NCBI RefSeq assembly: GCF_949987515.2
Contig: NC_082701.1
Span: 40,751,755 to 40,815,754, forward strand
Source of the DNA: Delphinus delphis
Taxonomy: Eukaryota > Chordata > Mammalia > Artiodactyla > Delphinidae
Reading direction: 5' to 3'
DNA: 64,000 nucleotides
Part shown: positions 10,811 through 21,370 of the stretch, one piece after another
Layout: every line of letters starts with the position of its first letter
How positions within the stretch are numbered: the first letter of the stretch is position 1
Translations under genes and position numbers: made by a program
The notes under the pieces: generated by a model
What the model was told of the DNA's origin: nothing
Seen by the model: only the letters and a program-made list of their open reading frames with translations
The model's database searches: none

Positions 10811-12175
10811 TAAATGCATGGGAAAACTAGATATTCCATGCTAGGGGACTTAATTTTGTTTAGAGAGACAAAAGTTTCCATCGTGCTTAATTCACTAATT
10901 CCATTAAGAGTTCTAGCAGCTCTTCTTCTTCCACCCGGTTCTATTTCCTATAATTATTGGTTTTGCTTCTGCCCCTTGGGGACACAGAGCAAGCCCCATC
11001 CCCCTTGCCTGGACAGCTGACATGTAGGACCTTTCAGGTGGAAGGTATAATCAGGGACTTCCAGAGGCTACCTGTCTCCAGGTTGAACCAGCTCAGTTCC
11101 TCCAGAAATTTCTCTTAGGGCCCTGGGGACCCTACTGCTTTCGGATGTCCTAAGAACATGGTGTTCAGGGAGGTCACAAGGCAAGTTCATCCTGGCCACA
11201 GTTTTGATGAGAATTCTGCAGCCAGTGGTCCAAAGCCCCTTGCTGAAGTCCAGGACACCTCTCTCTATGAATGAAGGCTACTCGTGACTGGTGCCGATGG
11301 ACAGTTGCAAGGCAGGGACCAGTGACAGTACATGTCTCCATTGCTTCCCTCATCTGGGAGCTGTAGGCCTCGTTCTCACTGTTATCATCCCCAGACAGAA
11401 AATGCACGAGAAAAATATATCCACAACTCACCTCCCAAGGGAAAGAGCATCTGTCTTAAGACGGTCTCCAAGTCCTCCAGGGAGCACTGAATTCAGTGGC
11501 AGAGGGTATAGTGAGAAGAGCCCCAGACTTTGAAATCAGTGCAGGAAGCAAGGGAAGGGGAGGCCAGAGCCATGGGGACCTGGCCTAGTGTGCTCTCCAG
11601 GGTGTTGCCTCCCTCCCCTGCCCCTCAGGGTTGATGCTTCTTCCTGATGTATTCATCCTGCACATGCCCCCAGGAGGCCGTGCCTCAGCAGAGAGCACCC
11701 AGAGAGCCTTATAAGCTCCCCTCCACCCTCTGGGTTTTTGTTCCACTTCGTTACTTGGCCCTCGTTGGTCTGCTGCCCAGAATCTTCTCAGGTTATTCCA
11801 TGCCCCATGTCCTGTGATCTAAGTCAGTGCTCCTGTTGGCCAGAAGCATCTGGGTGCTCAGAAGAGGCAGGATGCTCAGCCACGCCCACTGGGCCAAGGA
11901 AGGGGTTTGCCACTCTCACACCCTGCACCTTCACTGCCCTGCGCCACTCGGGCTGGTGGGGAAGGAACAGAGATCTAGAAAGTCAGGGTGAGCCTAAGAG
12001 GCACCACGATCTGAGGATGGGATTGTGAAGTAGGCAAGGTGGTCCTTCAGACCCTACTTTGGAGCCATTTGACCCCTTGGTGGCAACTTGCCTACGTTGC
12101 GTGTATCTTACCCTCCCTCTCAACAAGTACCCCAGAATTTGTCAGTTGCAGTGCATGAACTCAGCCATTGGCTTG
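10811..12175. other. Unique sequence, no gene seen
   Basis: Only isolated frames under 100 codons, without domains or a coherent exon pattern. Confidence 0.45.
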
Positions 12176-12179
12176 TTCA

Positions 12180-12640
12180 TTCAACACTCATTCACTCATT
12201 CATTCATTCATTCATAGATATTTTCTGAGTGCCTAGGAATGTGCAAGGCACTATGCTCCATCCTGGAGATAAAAAGGGGACTAAGGTGCTCCCCTTGTCT
12301 TCCAGGAAGTCACAGTCTTCCTGGAAGAAAGCAACACAGACCACGTGAATACTGTAATAAGCATTATAACAGAAGCAGTTCCTAGTTCAAGAGTGAGAGC
12401 ATCTTTAAGAATGTAGCCTAGGGCTTCCCTGGTGGCGCAGTGGTTGAGAGTCTGCCTGCCGATGCGGGGGACACGGGTTCGTGCCCCGGTCCGGGAAGAT
12501 CCCACATGCCGCGGAGCGGCTGGGCCCGTGAGCCATGGCCGCTGAGCCTGCGCGTCCGGAGCCTGTGCTCCGCAACGGGAGGGGCCACAGCAGTGAGAGG
12601 CCCATGTACCGCCCCCCCCAAAAGAAAGAATGTAGCCTTG
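12180..12640 (-). mobile_element. L2 LINE 3' end, split by a CHR SINE
   Basis: Starts at the (ATTC)n terminus (12188-12215), continues TTTTCTGAGTGCCTAGG and GCAAGGCACTATGCTCC: antisense L2 3' end. The SINE at 12420-12625 interrupts it. Confidence 0.75.
12420..12625 (+). mobile_element. CHR-family SINE copy 4 with a C-run tail
   Basis: Full-length CHR SINE flanked by identical 13-bp duplications AAGAATGTAGCCT at 12407-12419 and 12626-12638. The expected CCGC plus poly(A) end reads CCG, then eight C (12612-12619), then AAAAG. The B box GGTTCGTGCC is intact. The 141-codon minus frame at 12281-12706 is SINE-derived. Confidence 0.95.
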
Positions 12641-12889
12641 AACTCGAGTGGGAGAGGGGGTCTTTGCACAGCCACTGCCCGGCTTATTTGTCTCTGTATC
12701 GCACACAGCACCTTGCCCCGAGCCTCACACCTGGAAGGACCCAAATAAAGCTGTGTGGAGCGGTCTGGATGTTCTCTGAGCCCCCAGTTCTAAACCTCAG
12801 TAATTCGAAGGGAAGGTTAGTGCCAACCTGCCAGATGTGGGAGCTGGGGTCTAAAAAGCACTCAATAGAAGTGAAATAAATTGGAAACT

Positions 12890-13780
12890 GCTGCTCCCAT
12901 TGTCCTCCTGGCGTCTCGAGTGCTATCTTTTATTCTCCCTTCTGTTGGCCAAATGAGCTCCTGCCTCCAATCTGGCCCCTGGGTCCACTGCCCGATGGCG
13001 GATATTTCTGCCCTGGAAAAGCTCATTGGAGGGAGCTGAGAAGACTAATAACAGCGCCTGACAGCCCTTCATGGTTTTCCCTAAATGTTCCTTCCTGCAC
13101 AAAAAAGTTTAATAAAAATATGGATTAAAGCAGAGACTGGGAGCAGGAAATCAATGGCAGTCTCCCGGCTGTGTCATCATAATACGTTCTGTGCCTGTAC
13201 TGCACACCTAGGGCAGAGGGGAGTCTGTGCTGTCAGCGTCCTGCCTGCGATGCCAGGGAGAGAGGGAGAAGAGCATCTGGGGGAAGGGGTGGGGTGCCTG
13301 AGACAGGAGCAGGTGACCGTGAATATCTCTAGGCCGCCAGGGAAGCAGTCTAGGGCCTGGTGGCAGGACATGAGCCAGGGAACACTGTGTCCTGTGTTTG
13401 CACGGGGTCTAGAATCTCCCTGGCGGGTGTGACTGATAGATGATCTGGTCTGTGTAACTGCTTTATTATTGTATGTAAATTAATTTTTCCTCGTGCAAAG
13501 GAAAAATATACGTTGTCCCTCACCTCCAAAGTATTATATTTAGTTTTTAAAAAGCTGGTTTCTATACATGGAATATCATGTTAATTACACAGGCCTTGCT
13601 CTCCGATTTATTAAAGTGGTCCCCAAAGTGCCGCCAATTAGGCTCCTTTGCTCCCTCTCTGTCCATTTCATTCCTGAATGCCTTGAAGGCCATTAAAAAC
13701 TGCTGTCTTTAAAAGTCTGCAATTCAGACTTTGTGTAATTCAGACCAGGGATCTTCACCCCCAACTTTTTTTTTTGCTGA
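12890..13780. other. Repeat-poor AT-rich block
   Basis: No repeat family recognised. Contains AT-rich stretches such as TTTATTATTGTATGTAAATT and ATGTTAATTACACAGGCC, plus several TAATTA/TTAAT-type motifs near 13450-13700. Could be a conserved non-coding element, but this cannot be judged from one sequence. The opposed frames at 13085-13432 have no domains. Confidence 0.3.
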
Positions 13781-14100
13781 TTATTGAGGGTTTCTAAATG
13801 GACCCTGTGCATGGGCCACTCAACAAGAAGGCTGCCATTCTGAGACAAGATGGGTCTTCTTTCCTGGGCTACCCCTGGGGCAGAGCCCCTTTGCCACGTG
13901 TGCAAACCGCATCTAGGGCTCTTGCCCAGCAGACACAGAAGGGACCAGTTGCCCAACGTGGGACGATAAATAATGGATTCGATCTGTGCAAACTGCAGGA
14001 TCAGTTATGGGAACACGAAGCTAAATCAGCCTTCAACTGTCAGTATGTCAGGGTTTCTGCTGGAGATTATTAGTCCACCTGCGTTCTTCAGGGCTTAGAG
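13781..14100. other. Unique sequence, no gene seen
   Basis: Opposed frames of about 90 codons (13693-14073) lack recognisable motifs. Confidence 0.4.
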
Positions 14101-14101
14101 C

Positions 14102-14138
14102 TGTGTGTATATATGAGTGCATGTGTGCATGCATGCGT

Positions 14139-14182
<44 letters not shown>
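14102..14182. repeat. Alternating purine-pyrimidine tract with (GT)20
   Basis: A perfect (GT)20 block at 14143-14182 is preceded by about 40 bp of mixed TG, TA, CA and CG steps (for example GCATGCATGCGTGCACG), nearly all alternating. Confidence 0.95.
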
Positions 14183-14184
<2 letters not shown>

Positions 14185-14219
14185 GACAATTACAGGAGTA
14201 GAATAGACACTGCCAGGAG

Positions 14220-14330
14220 ACATGAGATGAGGGTTCCAGGCCAGGCTCTGCTTCCAGCTAGTTTGGTGGCTTTGGAAAAATCGTTGTTCTCTCTGAGCCT
14301 TATTTACCCATCCGTAGAATGAGCAAATTT
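14220..14330 (+). mobile_element. MIR SINE fragment
   Basis: GGTTCCAGGCCAGGCTCTGC, then TCTCTGAGCCTTATTTACCC and CCGTAGAATGAG match sense MIR. Confidence 0.65.
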
Positions 14331-14384
14331 GGGGAAGGTCGGGGGGATCCTTCTTACACTGGAGCCCCACCTCTGAACAGTCTG

Positions 14385-14455
14385 ACTCCAAAGGCCTGGG
14401 GCGGGGCCTGGGTCTCTCTATAAAGATCCCAGGTGAGACTGATGTGGTCCCCTTG
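14385..14455. mobile_element. hAT-type DNA transposon remnant (MER5-like)
   Basis: CTGGGGCGGGGCCTGGGTCT followed by AAAGATCCCAGGTGAGACTG and ATGTGGTCC keeps the order of the common MER5-type hAT repeat. Confidence 0.5.
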
Positions 14456-15111
14456 GAGCCTCTGGCCCCTCCAACCTCTCACTCTAGCAGCCAGCTCTGT
14501 ACCCACCCTCCTGGCGCTTCCCGCCCGCCCCCCCTCCCCGGGGACTGAAAATCCCTCCCTCGCCTCTTTCTCTGAGGACCCCAGTTTCCTCCGCTGCTCT
14601 GGTAGGATGTCCTGTCTTTTGGGCCCGAGGGTGACATCATTTTATTCCACCCCTGGCTTCCCCTACCTGCTTGTCACCCTGCTGATGTGCTCATGAACCT
14701 GAGCTCTCCTCAGAGAGGATGGTAAGGCACTCCAGAGGAAAACCTAACAGCATCAAATGGGGCAAAACTAACAAGGGTCAAGGGCTAGCATCCCAGTGTC
14801 TAAGCTACAAACCCCTTTTGTCGTTATTACCTTCCACGTCCATGCCACCCAGCCCCTTACCTGCTCTCACTCTCCCCTCCTTTCTCTTTCAACAGGATCC
14901 AAGAAGCTCCTATGGGAGGGCGCTTCATGATACAAATCACCAAAGGTTTTGGAATCAGGCCAAAAATTCAAATCCTGGTGGTCACGTCACTGGGTGCTGT
15001 GTGCACCCATGGGATCACCCTCCCGTTGGCTCTGAACATGGTCTACCTCTAGTTTGCTCCCTTCAGACACTGCATTCTGTCTTCAGGGCCAGGGTCCCTT
15101 CCAGCCTTTGG
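14456..15111. other. Mostly unique sequence with a G-quadruplex motif
   Basis: C-runs at 14520-14539 on the plus strand give GGGG-A-G7-C-GGG-C-GGG on the minus strand, with single-base loops. Frames at 14433-14696 and 14719-15135 show no domains. Confidence 0.5.
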
Positions 15112-15133
15112 AATTCATCAAATTTGATGAATT
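15112..15133. repeat. Perfect 22-bp palindrome
   Basis: Half-site AATTCATCAAA is followed immediately by its exact reverse complement. A third TTCATCAAAT copy lies at 15146-15155. Confidence 0.95.
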
Positions 15134-15169
15134 GATTGACACCGGTTCATCAAATGGGTTTCTTCTTCC

Positions 15170-15510
15170 TGGCCACACAGCTAGACTACATTTCCCAGAT
15201 ACACTTGCAGTTAGGTGGGGCTGTGCGATGAAGTTTGACCAATGGAATGTGGGCAGAGTGAGTCTTCCATTTCTGTCCTCTGCTCTCACAGTTTGTCTGT
15301 TGGATGTCAAGGTCCAGGGCAACCTTGGAAGACACCTGGTTTGTAGACCCTTTATCAGCCTGGGTCCCTGAACACTCCTGCATTTCTCCTACCATCAATA
15401 GTGCTGATTGGGCTTTATGGAGAGCGGGAAGTAAACTTCTGTTGGGCCAAATCACTGAGATTTGGGAGTTTACCTTTTATAGCAGCTAACATTGCTTAAA
15501 CTAATGTATA
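15170..15510. mobile_element. Ancient LTR-like repeat, family unassigned
   Basis: Starts near CCACACAGCTAGACTACATT with GTTAGGTGGGGCTGTG and ACCAATGGAATGTGGGCAGA. Ends with AAATCACTGAGATTTGGG and AGCAGCTAACATTGC, an end common to old mammalian LTR repeats. Confidence 0.5.
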
Positions 15511-16375
15511 ACTCATGTAGCTAGGTCAACCCTTTATCCCAAGGGAAGGATCTAGACTGTTGTGGCTTCTTATTGAAACTGACCCCAGCAATTAACCAGG
15601 GCCACATCTGGGTTCAGCCATGTGACTGGCCCCGACTCTTCACTTTTCTGTGCATCTCTTTACTCTTTTGTCCATTTCTCCCTTTGTCAGCTCTTCTGAG
15701 TGCTGGGTCCCTGACAGAGGAAGGAAGGGAGCCTGTCCCTGTTGGGCCGTCCTATACAGAGGATCTTTCCCATGGGGTGCAACTGGCCCCTGCAGTTAAT
15801 CGTGCCTTTGTGTTAGGGTCATGCTCCTTCCAAGCACTGTGTGATCACACCTGCCACTGTCCCGGAGTCCCAGTCAGGCTCGTAAGCCAGGGGAGCGGCG
15901 GGGGGAGGTGACTGGCAGCTCTCCCCTCCTGGATGCCTGCTTCCTGGGGTCCTTGCAGGCAGCCAGACACCCACCCCCCGCCCTCACCACCGCCGCCACC
16001 TTGCTAAACTCCAGGTGCACACTGACCAGGGGCTCTGTGGATGTCTGTTGTCCCTGTTGCCATGACAACCAGTCACAGCGAATGATGGCAAGAGTGACTT
16101 GATTCCTGCTGGGAGGCAGAGAGAAGCATGGTACGTGGAGGAAGATGGGGCTTCTGGAGGGGGTGGAGAAATGCAGAGCCAGCAGGGGGAGGGACTGGCA
16201 GGGGAATTCTGAAAACGGAGTTCACGCTCTGTGCCTTCAGGCTTCAACTCTGCAACATGAGGAAGTCCTGGGAAGTGATCAGGCCTTCCTCCCAGAGCCC
16301 TCGTGAGGCTTCCAGGGCGTGCTCTAGAGAAGCAAACATGGAGGAGGAAGGCGCAGGGTAGAAGGTGCAGTGAGG
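15511..16375. other. Unique sequence, no gene seen
   Basis: Frames of 112 (plus) and 183 (minus) codons overlap here without recognisable domains; the longer one runs into L2 sequence. Confidence 0.45.
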
Positions 16376-16379
16376 GGAA

Positions 16380-17195
16380 GAGGAAAACTTCACTTGGCAG
16401 GCACTTCCTGAACCCTGGTCTAGCCCTGTAGCTGGGTCTGTAGCAGTGAGTCAAGTGCATCAGGTTGCTGCCCTGCCCGCAGGGAGGTGGGGCTCCAGTG
16501 GGGCCTCCTGGGTGCCGCCTGGCTTTGTGCATCACGGCAGCCAGAAATTAACAGTACCCGCGCATACCAGGTGGAGATAAGAACTAAAGAAATAAAAAAT
16601 AGTGAAGTGGACTTAGTGAGCTAAGGATAGAAGGAGAATTAGCTATTTTGTATGAGGAGAACAGGGAAGGTAGTTTTGAAAAAGTGACACGTGAACAGGG
16701 ACCCACAAGGAGTGACAGCGTGAGCTACGTAGCTATGTGTGGGGAGAGCATCCTGGCAGAGGGACCAACCTGTGCAAAGGTCCTGAGGCAGGAGAGGCCT
16801 GTGTGGCTGAAGTGCACTGAGCAGGGGTGGGTGTGGAGTGGTAAATGGTAAAATCAGAGCCGCTTTTTGGTGGGAGATGCCGATCCTGGAGGGCCTTGTG
16901 CTTTAAGTGAGTGGGATCTTTGCCTGGCGGGGGCGGGGGGTTCCCTCAGAAGAGAGACATGATCTGACTGATAGGTAAACAGGGGCTTCCTGGCCACAGT
17001 GCAGAGATGAGAGGACAGGGCAGCAAGATGGAAGCAGGGAGGGGCAGTCGCATTGAAGGTGATGAGAATTGGCTAGATTCTGGATGTATTTCCAAAGAAG
17101 AGGGATTAAAGGGTTGCATGAAGGATTGTGGCTTGAGCAACTGGATAAAGGAGTAGTGAGTCTGAACTGTCTTTTCTGGAAGAGTAACAGAGCTC
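16380..17195 (-). mobile_element. L2 LINE fragment, long
   Basis: Antisense L2 over some 800 bp: GTGCAAAGGTCCTGAGGCAG, then GAGACATGATCTGACTGATA, ATTCTGGATGTATTTCC and GGCTTGAGCAACTGGAT in the expected order. A G-rich CGGGGGCGGGGGGTTCC expansion lies near 16930. Confidence 0.85.
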
Positions 17196-17835
17196 ACCTA
17201 ACCCCCCTCAGAGGAGAAAGGAAGCCGTCGGGGGTCCAGAACCTTCTCCCGCATTTGGAGCCCCAGTGGTCTGGGTTTTTCCCTCAGTGCGATTCATCCC
17301 GACCTGTGGCTTCAGCTGAATGCCCTTCCCTCAGCCTGTTTCCTCACTCATGTGCTGTTCCTTGTCAGCCAGCTGTCATCCAGGGACATTGACACTCAAG
17401 CCTGGGCAGTTCTGAGCCCCAGACCTGATGGCCTTAAGCACCGCAGCATCCCCAGATGACTCCCTGTTATTCTGGAGAATCTTCAGAATTAGGAAGCTTT
17501 GCATAGGTTCTGAAGCAGGGCCACCCCGCTTGTCCACGCCAGCCTCCTTCTCATCAGTGAACCTCACCGTGCCCGCTCCTTTCCTTCTCTGCTGGCCTGT
17601 GGCCTGTCCAACCTTCAGCTGTGTGTGTATCGGGGTGGGACGCCCAGGGAGTCTGGAGAATGGCCTTCCCCTCCACCCCTCATTGCCCTTTGTTTCCTGT
17701 GCCCCAGAGCAACTCTGTCCTTCATGAGCACAGCATCTCCCACTTCTGGACCTAATCCTGTGCACACTGGGGATTCATGCATGTTTGCAAACATTTTTTT
17801 TCAAAGGAAATTTATATTCATGATCTTATTGACCC
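17196..17835. other. Unique sequence, no gene seen
   Basis: Overlapping frames at 17376-17765 (minus) and 17428-17852 (plus) show no domain; nothing else recognised. Confidence 0.45.
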
Positions 17836-18018
17836 TCTCCACAGCCCTTTGAGGCAAGCAGGGTAGATATCAAAGGTCCGACTTTACAGATAAAGATGCC
17901 GTCCTGGGCTTCAGTTTCTTCCTCTATGAAACAAGAGGATCCATCTAGATGATCTTTATTGTGCCTGCAGCTCTGACTTCTCATGACTCTAACATGCACA
18001 CATACAGAGAGACCCCTC

Positions 18019-18020
<2 letters not shown>

Positions 18021-18059
<39 letters not shown>
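18021..18059. repeat. (AC)19 microsatellite
   Basis: Uninterrupted CA repeat followed by a degenerate CA-rich stretch to about 18110. Confidence 0.97.
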
Positions 18060-18062
<3 letters not shown>

Positions 18063-18114
18063 ACAGATGGACACATATACACACGGGCATGTACATGTAC
18101 ACTCACACAGTCCA

Positions 18115-19295
18115 AATGTTGTTGTTTCTCTGCAGCAAACCGCATTCTTGAGTACCCTCTTGACAATCTTACCCTTTCTGACAAAGCACTCAAGGGACTT
18201 AAATTAGATAATTTCCAAAATTGCTGAATTAGGTTCTCCAGATTCTGACATTTCATCCTTCCTTGTCCTGGAGGCACCAAGGCCTCTCCCAGTCTTGCGC
18301 TGGTGTCCATCAAATGCTGAAATTTCACCATCTGTAATGAGCTCTAAGCATGCAAGAATGAATGAGATGGAAAGTCCATGAGCCAGCTGGGAAGGAAAAA
18401 GGGAGCAGACAACTGATACCAAGTGGAAAATGGTCTGTTTGCTTCTTTTCCCCAGGAGGGGCAGGGTTTAAATTCCCTTTTGATGCCAGCCCTCAAATGA
18501 TCACATACTGTTTTTGCCCTGGAAGTGTGCCTCCAGAAATGCCGCCCTTTCCCTGCATCCACACTCACTGGGAACCTACTGGGTGTAACTCCTGAAGATT
18601 CAGAAAGAGGCCCAAGCTGCCTCCTTGACCCAGAGGAGAGGGAGTAACCTGCAAACACGCCATGTTGCAAACCAGCCCCAATGGATGGCAAGCCAGTGGA
18701 AATGCTCAACACCCATCGGTCAGGGTCCCAGAGGCCACAAGGGTAGAGCAATGAGCTAACAGAGGGAAACAAGCCAGAGAGTCCATCTTGAGGTGAGAGT
18801 GTGAGGATGGTTCGATGCGACATGTCCCCAGCGCCAGAAAAACAAGTCGGATCAACAGGCAATCTGGATTCCCAGAACTTGAAATTCCATTAAGAGTCAT
18901 TCCTCTTTCTTTGAGGTCTGTGGAGGGCTCTGTTGAAATGAGAATGGTCCCCGGGTGGAGGGGCACAGTTGGACGCCATGGTTTCTTCTTTCCATCCTCT
19001 CGGAATGGATCTGTTAATCAAATTTGTTGTAAGCCACGTCACAGGATCTTGAGTTAATGGGACATAGGCTAATAGATATATTTAGGTGAAGGAAAAGATG
19101 TGGATAAAGAACGTTTTGAAGGCATTTTGCCTGAATTGAATTTTGAGGAAGAAAAGGAAAGGGGAAAAATTAAGGAAAGAAAACCAGAGGTGACAAGCAG
19201 CTCAGAAAGAGAGGAGCCAGGAGCCCAGGTCCTCAAACCATCCATCCCCATGACCTGCAGTGGAGTTTATCCCAGCAGCAAAAGAATACTTTGTA
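18115..19295. other. Unique sequence, no gene seen
   Basis: A 172-codon minus frame (18344-18862) and shorter frames lack motifs or splice-consistent neighbours. Confidence 0.45.
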
Positions 19296-19299
19296 TTTA

Positions 19300-19480
19300 T
19301 ACAAACATTGTAGTTTATAAAATGTGATCACATTCATTATCCCACCTGATTCTTACAGAAACAAGACTTAAGTCATGTGTGTAGGAGTGAGAAGCCCATT
19401 TTACCTAGCAGGGACATGTCACCTGTACAGGGGACAGGGTCATTATCTGTGCATGTGCTCAGAATACTGTTGGATCCAAC
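19300..19480 (-). mobile_element. MIR-like fragment
   Basis: AATGTGATCACATTCATTAT, then CACCTGATTCTTACAG and AGAAGCCCATTTTACC resemble antisense MIR. Confidence 0.5.
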
Positions 19481-19879
19481 ACTTGTTGACAGATTTAATG
19501 TATGAGTTGACACCCTTTTGAGACTCTAGGAGAAAGAGACTTGGAGTCTGCAGTGAGTAAAACACTGGCTGTCTGTCGAGGCATTTTTTCCAGCCAACCA
19601 TCCTGTCTCTGTGCTTGCAGGACCCTCTCAGCAGCCTCTACAACTGTGAGGTATCCTTGGGACTTCAGTGACAGCAAACAGGCATGTGACCTGGATTGCC
19701 GGGGATGCTCCTCAGGCGTCCTCTGGGTTGATGGGAGCAAGGCTCTGAGATGACAGAAGAGTCTGGCTTCGCTAGCAGCCTTGCCATTAAGCCTTTGACC
19801 GTGTTGATCTGATCCTTTAACCCATAGTGAGATCATTCTTTCATTCAAGTGTCTTAGGGCACAGACTGTGACCAAGACT

Positions 19880-20035
19880 GAGGCCAGAAGCCCTGGGTCT
19901 TTTTGAGAGCTTGGTCGTTCATGAGCTGTGTGACGTTGTATAAGTTGCTGAACCTCTCTGGGCTTTATTTTCTCATCTGTCAAATGGAGCCGTGGCACCT
20001 GCCCTGGCCCCGTGCAGGGCTATTGTCTGACTCCA
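19880..20035 (+). mobile_element. MIR SINE fragment
   Basis: GAGCTGTGTGACGTTGTATA, AACCTCTCTGGGCTTTATTT and CTCATCTGTCAAATGGAG are clear sense-MIR signatures. Confidence 0.8.
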
Positions 20036-20120
20036 TTGAGACCAGGGCTATGAGAGGGCTTTTGAGAGTATAAGGTGGTCTACTGGGATGAAAGTTGCCT
20101 GGGGACAAGGAATCTGATAT

Positions 20121-20282
20121 AGATGGAGAGGAGCACAAGAGGAGGGGAGGAAGGAGAGGAGAGAGGCAGGTGAAAGAAAAAAGAGGAAGCAGAGGAGGGG
20201 AAGAGGAAGACAAAATAGAAGACGATAAGGAGGAGAGGAAAGGGAGAGGAGAGAGGAAGGAAAGGAGAGGAGAAGGGGGAAT
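20121..20282. repeat. Polypurine (GA-rich) tract
   Basis: About 160 bp almost entirely A and G on the plus strand. The frame across it is an artefact of GAG/GGA/AAG repetition. Confidence 0.92.
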
Positions 20283-20357
20283 AGGGCTCTTTTAAATCTG
20301 CCTCCTGGCTTCAGGTGGGCCCTAACTGCCTGATACAGACACTACAATGCCTTTATA

Positions 20358-20436
20358 TTGGGTTGGCCAAAACATTCGTTCGGAATTTTCCGTAACATCT
20401 TACAGAAAAACCCGATGAACGTTTTAGCCAACCCAA
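20358..20436. mobile_element. Mariner-derived miniature inverted-repeat hairpin
   Basis: 79-bp element with terminal inverted repeats TTGGGTTGGCC and the imperfect complement GGCTAACCCAA-type end, flanked by TA on both sides (20356-20357 and 20437-20438), the mariner target duplication. Arms of about 36 nt fold on each other around a short central loop. The family is common in cetartiodactyl genomes and, from memory, seeds hairpin miRNAs of the miR-2284/2285 group in cattle. Confidence 0.85.
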
Positions 20437-20439
20437 TAT

Positions 20440-21190
20440 TAGAAGCAACAGTGCTTGAGGCTGATGTTTTAATGAATGCAAACCAGGAAGGTGGGGAAGA
20501 AATGGAAAAGACATCACTCCATTCAAGCCCCCATCCTCTCCCCTCCCCTCCCCTGCTGCTTCAAAGTTATTTGGCTTCCTCTGTGCAGTTTCCAGAGCTT
20601 AAAAAGAATTAGTGCATTCAATTAATCCCCACTTTAATTCTCTGCCATCGCTTTCCTGGAAGTTTAAACAAGAAAAACTGTTTTCTAAGTATGGACCTGC
20701 ACTGTGCAAAGAAAAGAGTCACTGCTTGCATTTACGTTCATGATTAGGGGAAAAATGAGAGCAGGAAGGAAGGAATGGAGGGCGGGAGGGAGGGAGGCAG
20801 AAACACCCCTAAAGTCTACCCCTGAAGGCACGCAAGCCTAATGCTTGGCTAGAGCAGAAAAGCTCAGAGTTCCAAGATTTGACACTTAAGTCTAAATTTA
20901 GAACCAAATTTGTTGACAAGTTGGAGGGAGTTCAGAGAAAATCCACCAAAACAATTAGAGGAATGCAGCTTAATTGGCCCAGCTTGTTTGAGCAACTGCT
21001 AAGCAGGGAGCATGGGAGCATTACAGAGTCTGTAGCCAGAGGAAGCAACATCCACATCAGTGAGGGGGGAGGGGCTGTTTAGCTTGTAACAGAAGGGGAT
21101 CCAGAAAAGAAATGGAGCCCAGAGAAAGGCAGGACGCAGCCCAGCCTGACCCAGCATCCTGCAGGGAGACCGCTTGGGTTTCTCTGGCCA
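20440..21190. other. Repeat-poor sequence
   Basis: No repeat recognised apart from a short GGGAGGGAGGGAGG run near 20780. AT-rich parts with TTAATT/AATTAG motifs at 20620-20980 look like possible regulatory DNA, but nothing proves it. Confidence 0.3.
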
Positions 21191-21194
21191 TGTG

Positions 21195-21370
21195 GCTCAT
21201 CCCCTTCATGGGCCATTACTCCCCAAATATGACTGACAGCAACGCATCCGTTATTTCATTGAATCTTCACAGCCACCCTGCAAAGCAGATGAAGCAGCAG
21301 AAGCTCAGGGATGCTGTGTAACGTGCTCAAGATCTCTCAGCAGTAAAATAAAGATTTAAATTCAGATCTG
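21195..21370 (-). mobile_element. MIR SINE fragment
   Basis: TTCACAGCCACCCTGCAAAG followed by AGATGAAGCAGCAGAAGCTC and GATTTAAATTCAGATCTG. Confidence 0.7.

Noticed and set aside
12188..12215. Regularly spaced short repeats considered as a CRISPR-like array.
   Set aside because: It is the (ATTC)n terminus of an L2 element in a mammalian genome.
14399..14432. GC box, TATAAAG and a CAG-GTGAGA donor-like string, suggesting a small promoter with first exon.
   Set aside because: The order matches a MER5-like hAT remnant with a chance TATAAA; no downstream exon is found.
15984..16535. 183-codon minus-strand frame.
   Set aside because: Part of it lies in an L2 fragment, and overlapping plus-strand frames have the same quality. 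No domain.
18344..18862. 172-codon minus-strand frame.
   Set aside because: No domain, no exon neighbours; opposed frames of similar length share the region.
19541..19998. Opposed frames of 70 and 167 codons, checked as a possible exon.
   Set aside because: No recognisable protein and no consistent splice sites; part is MIR.
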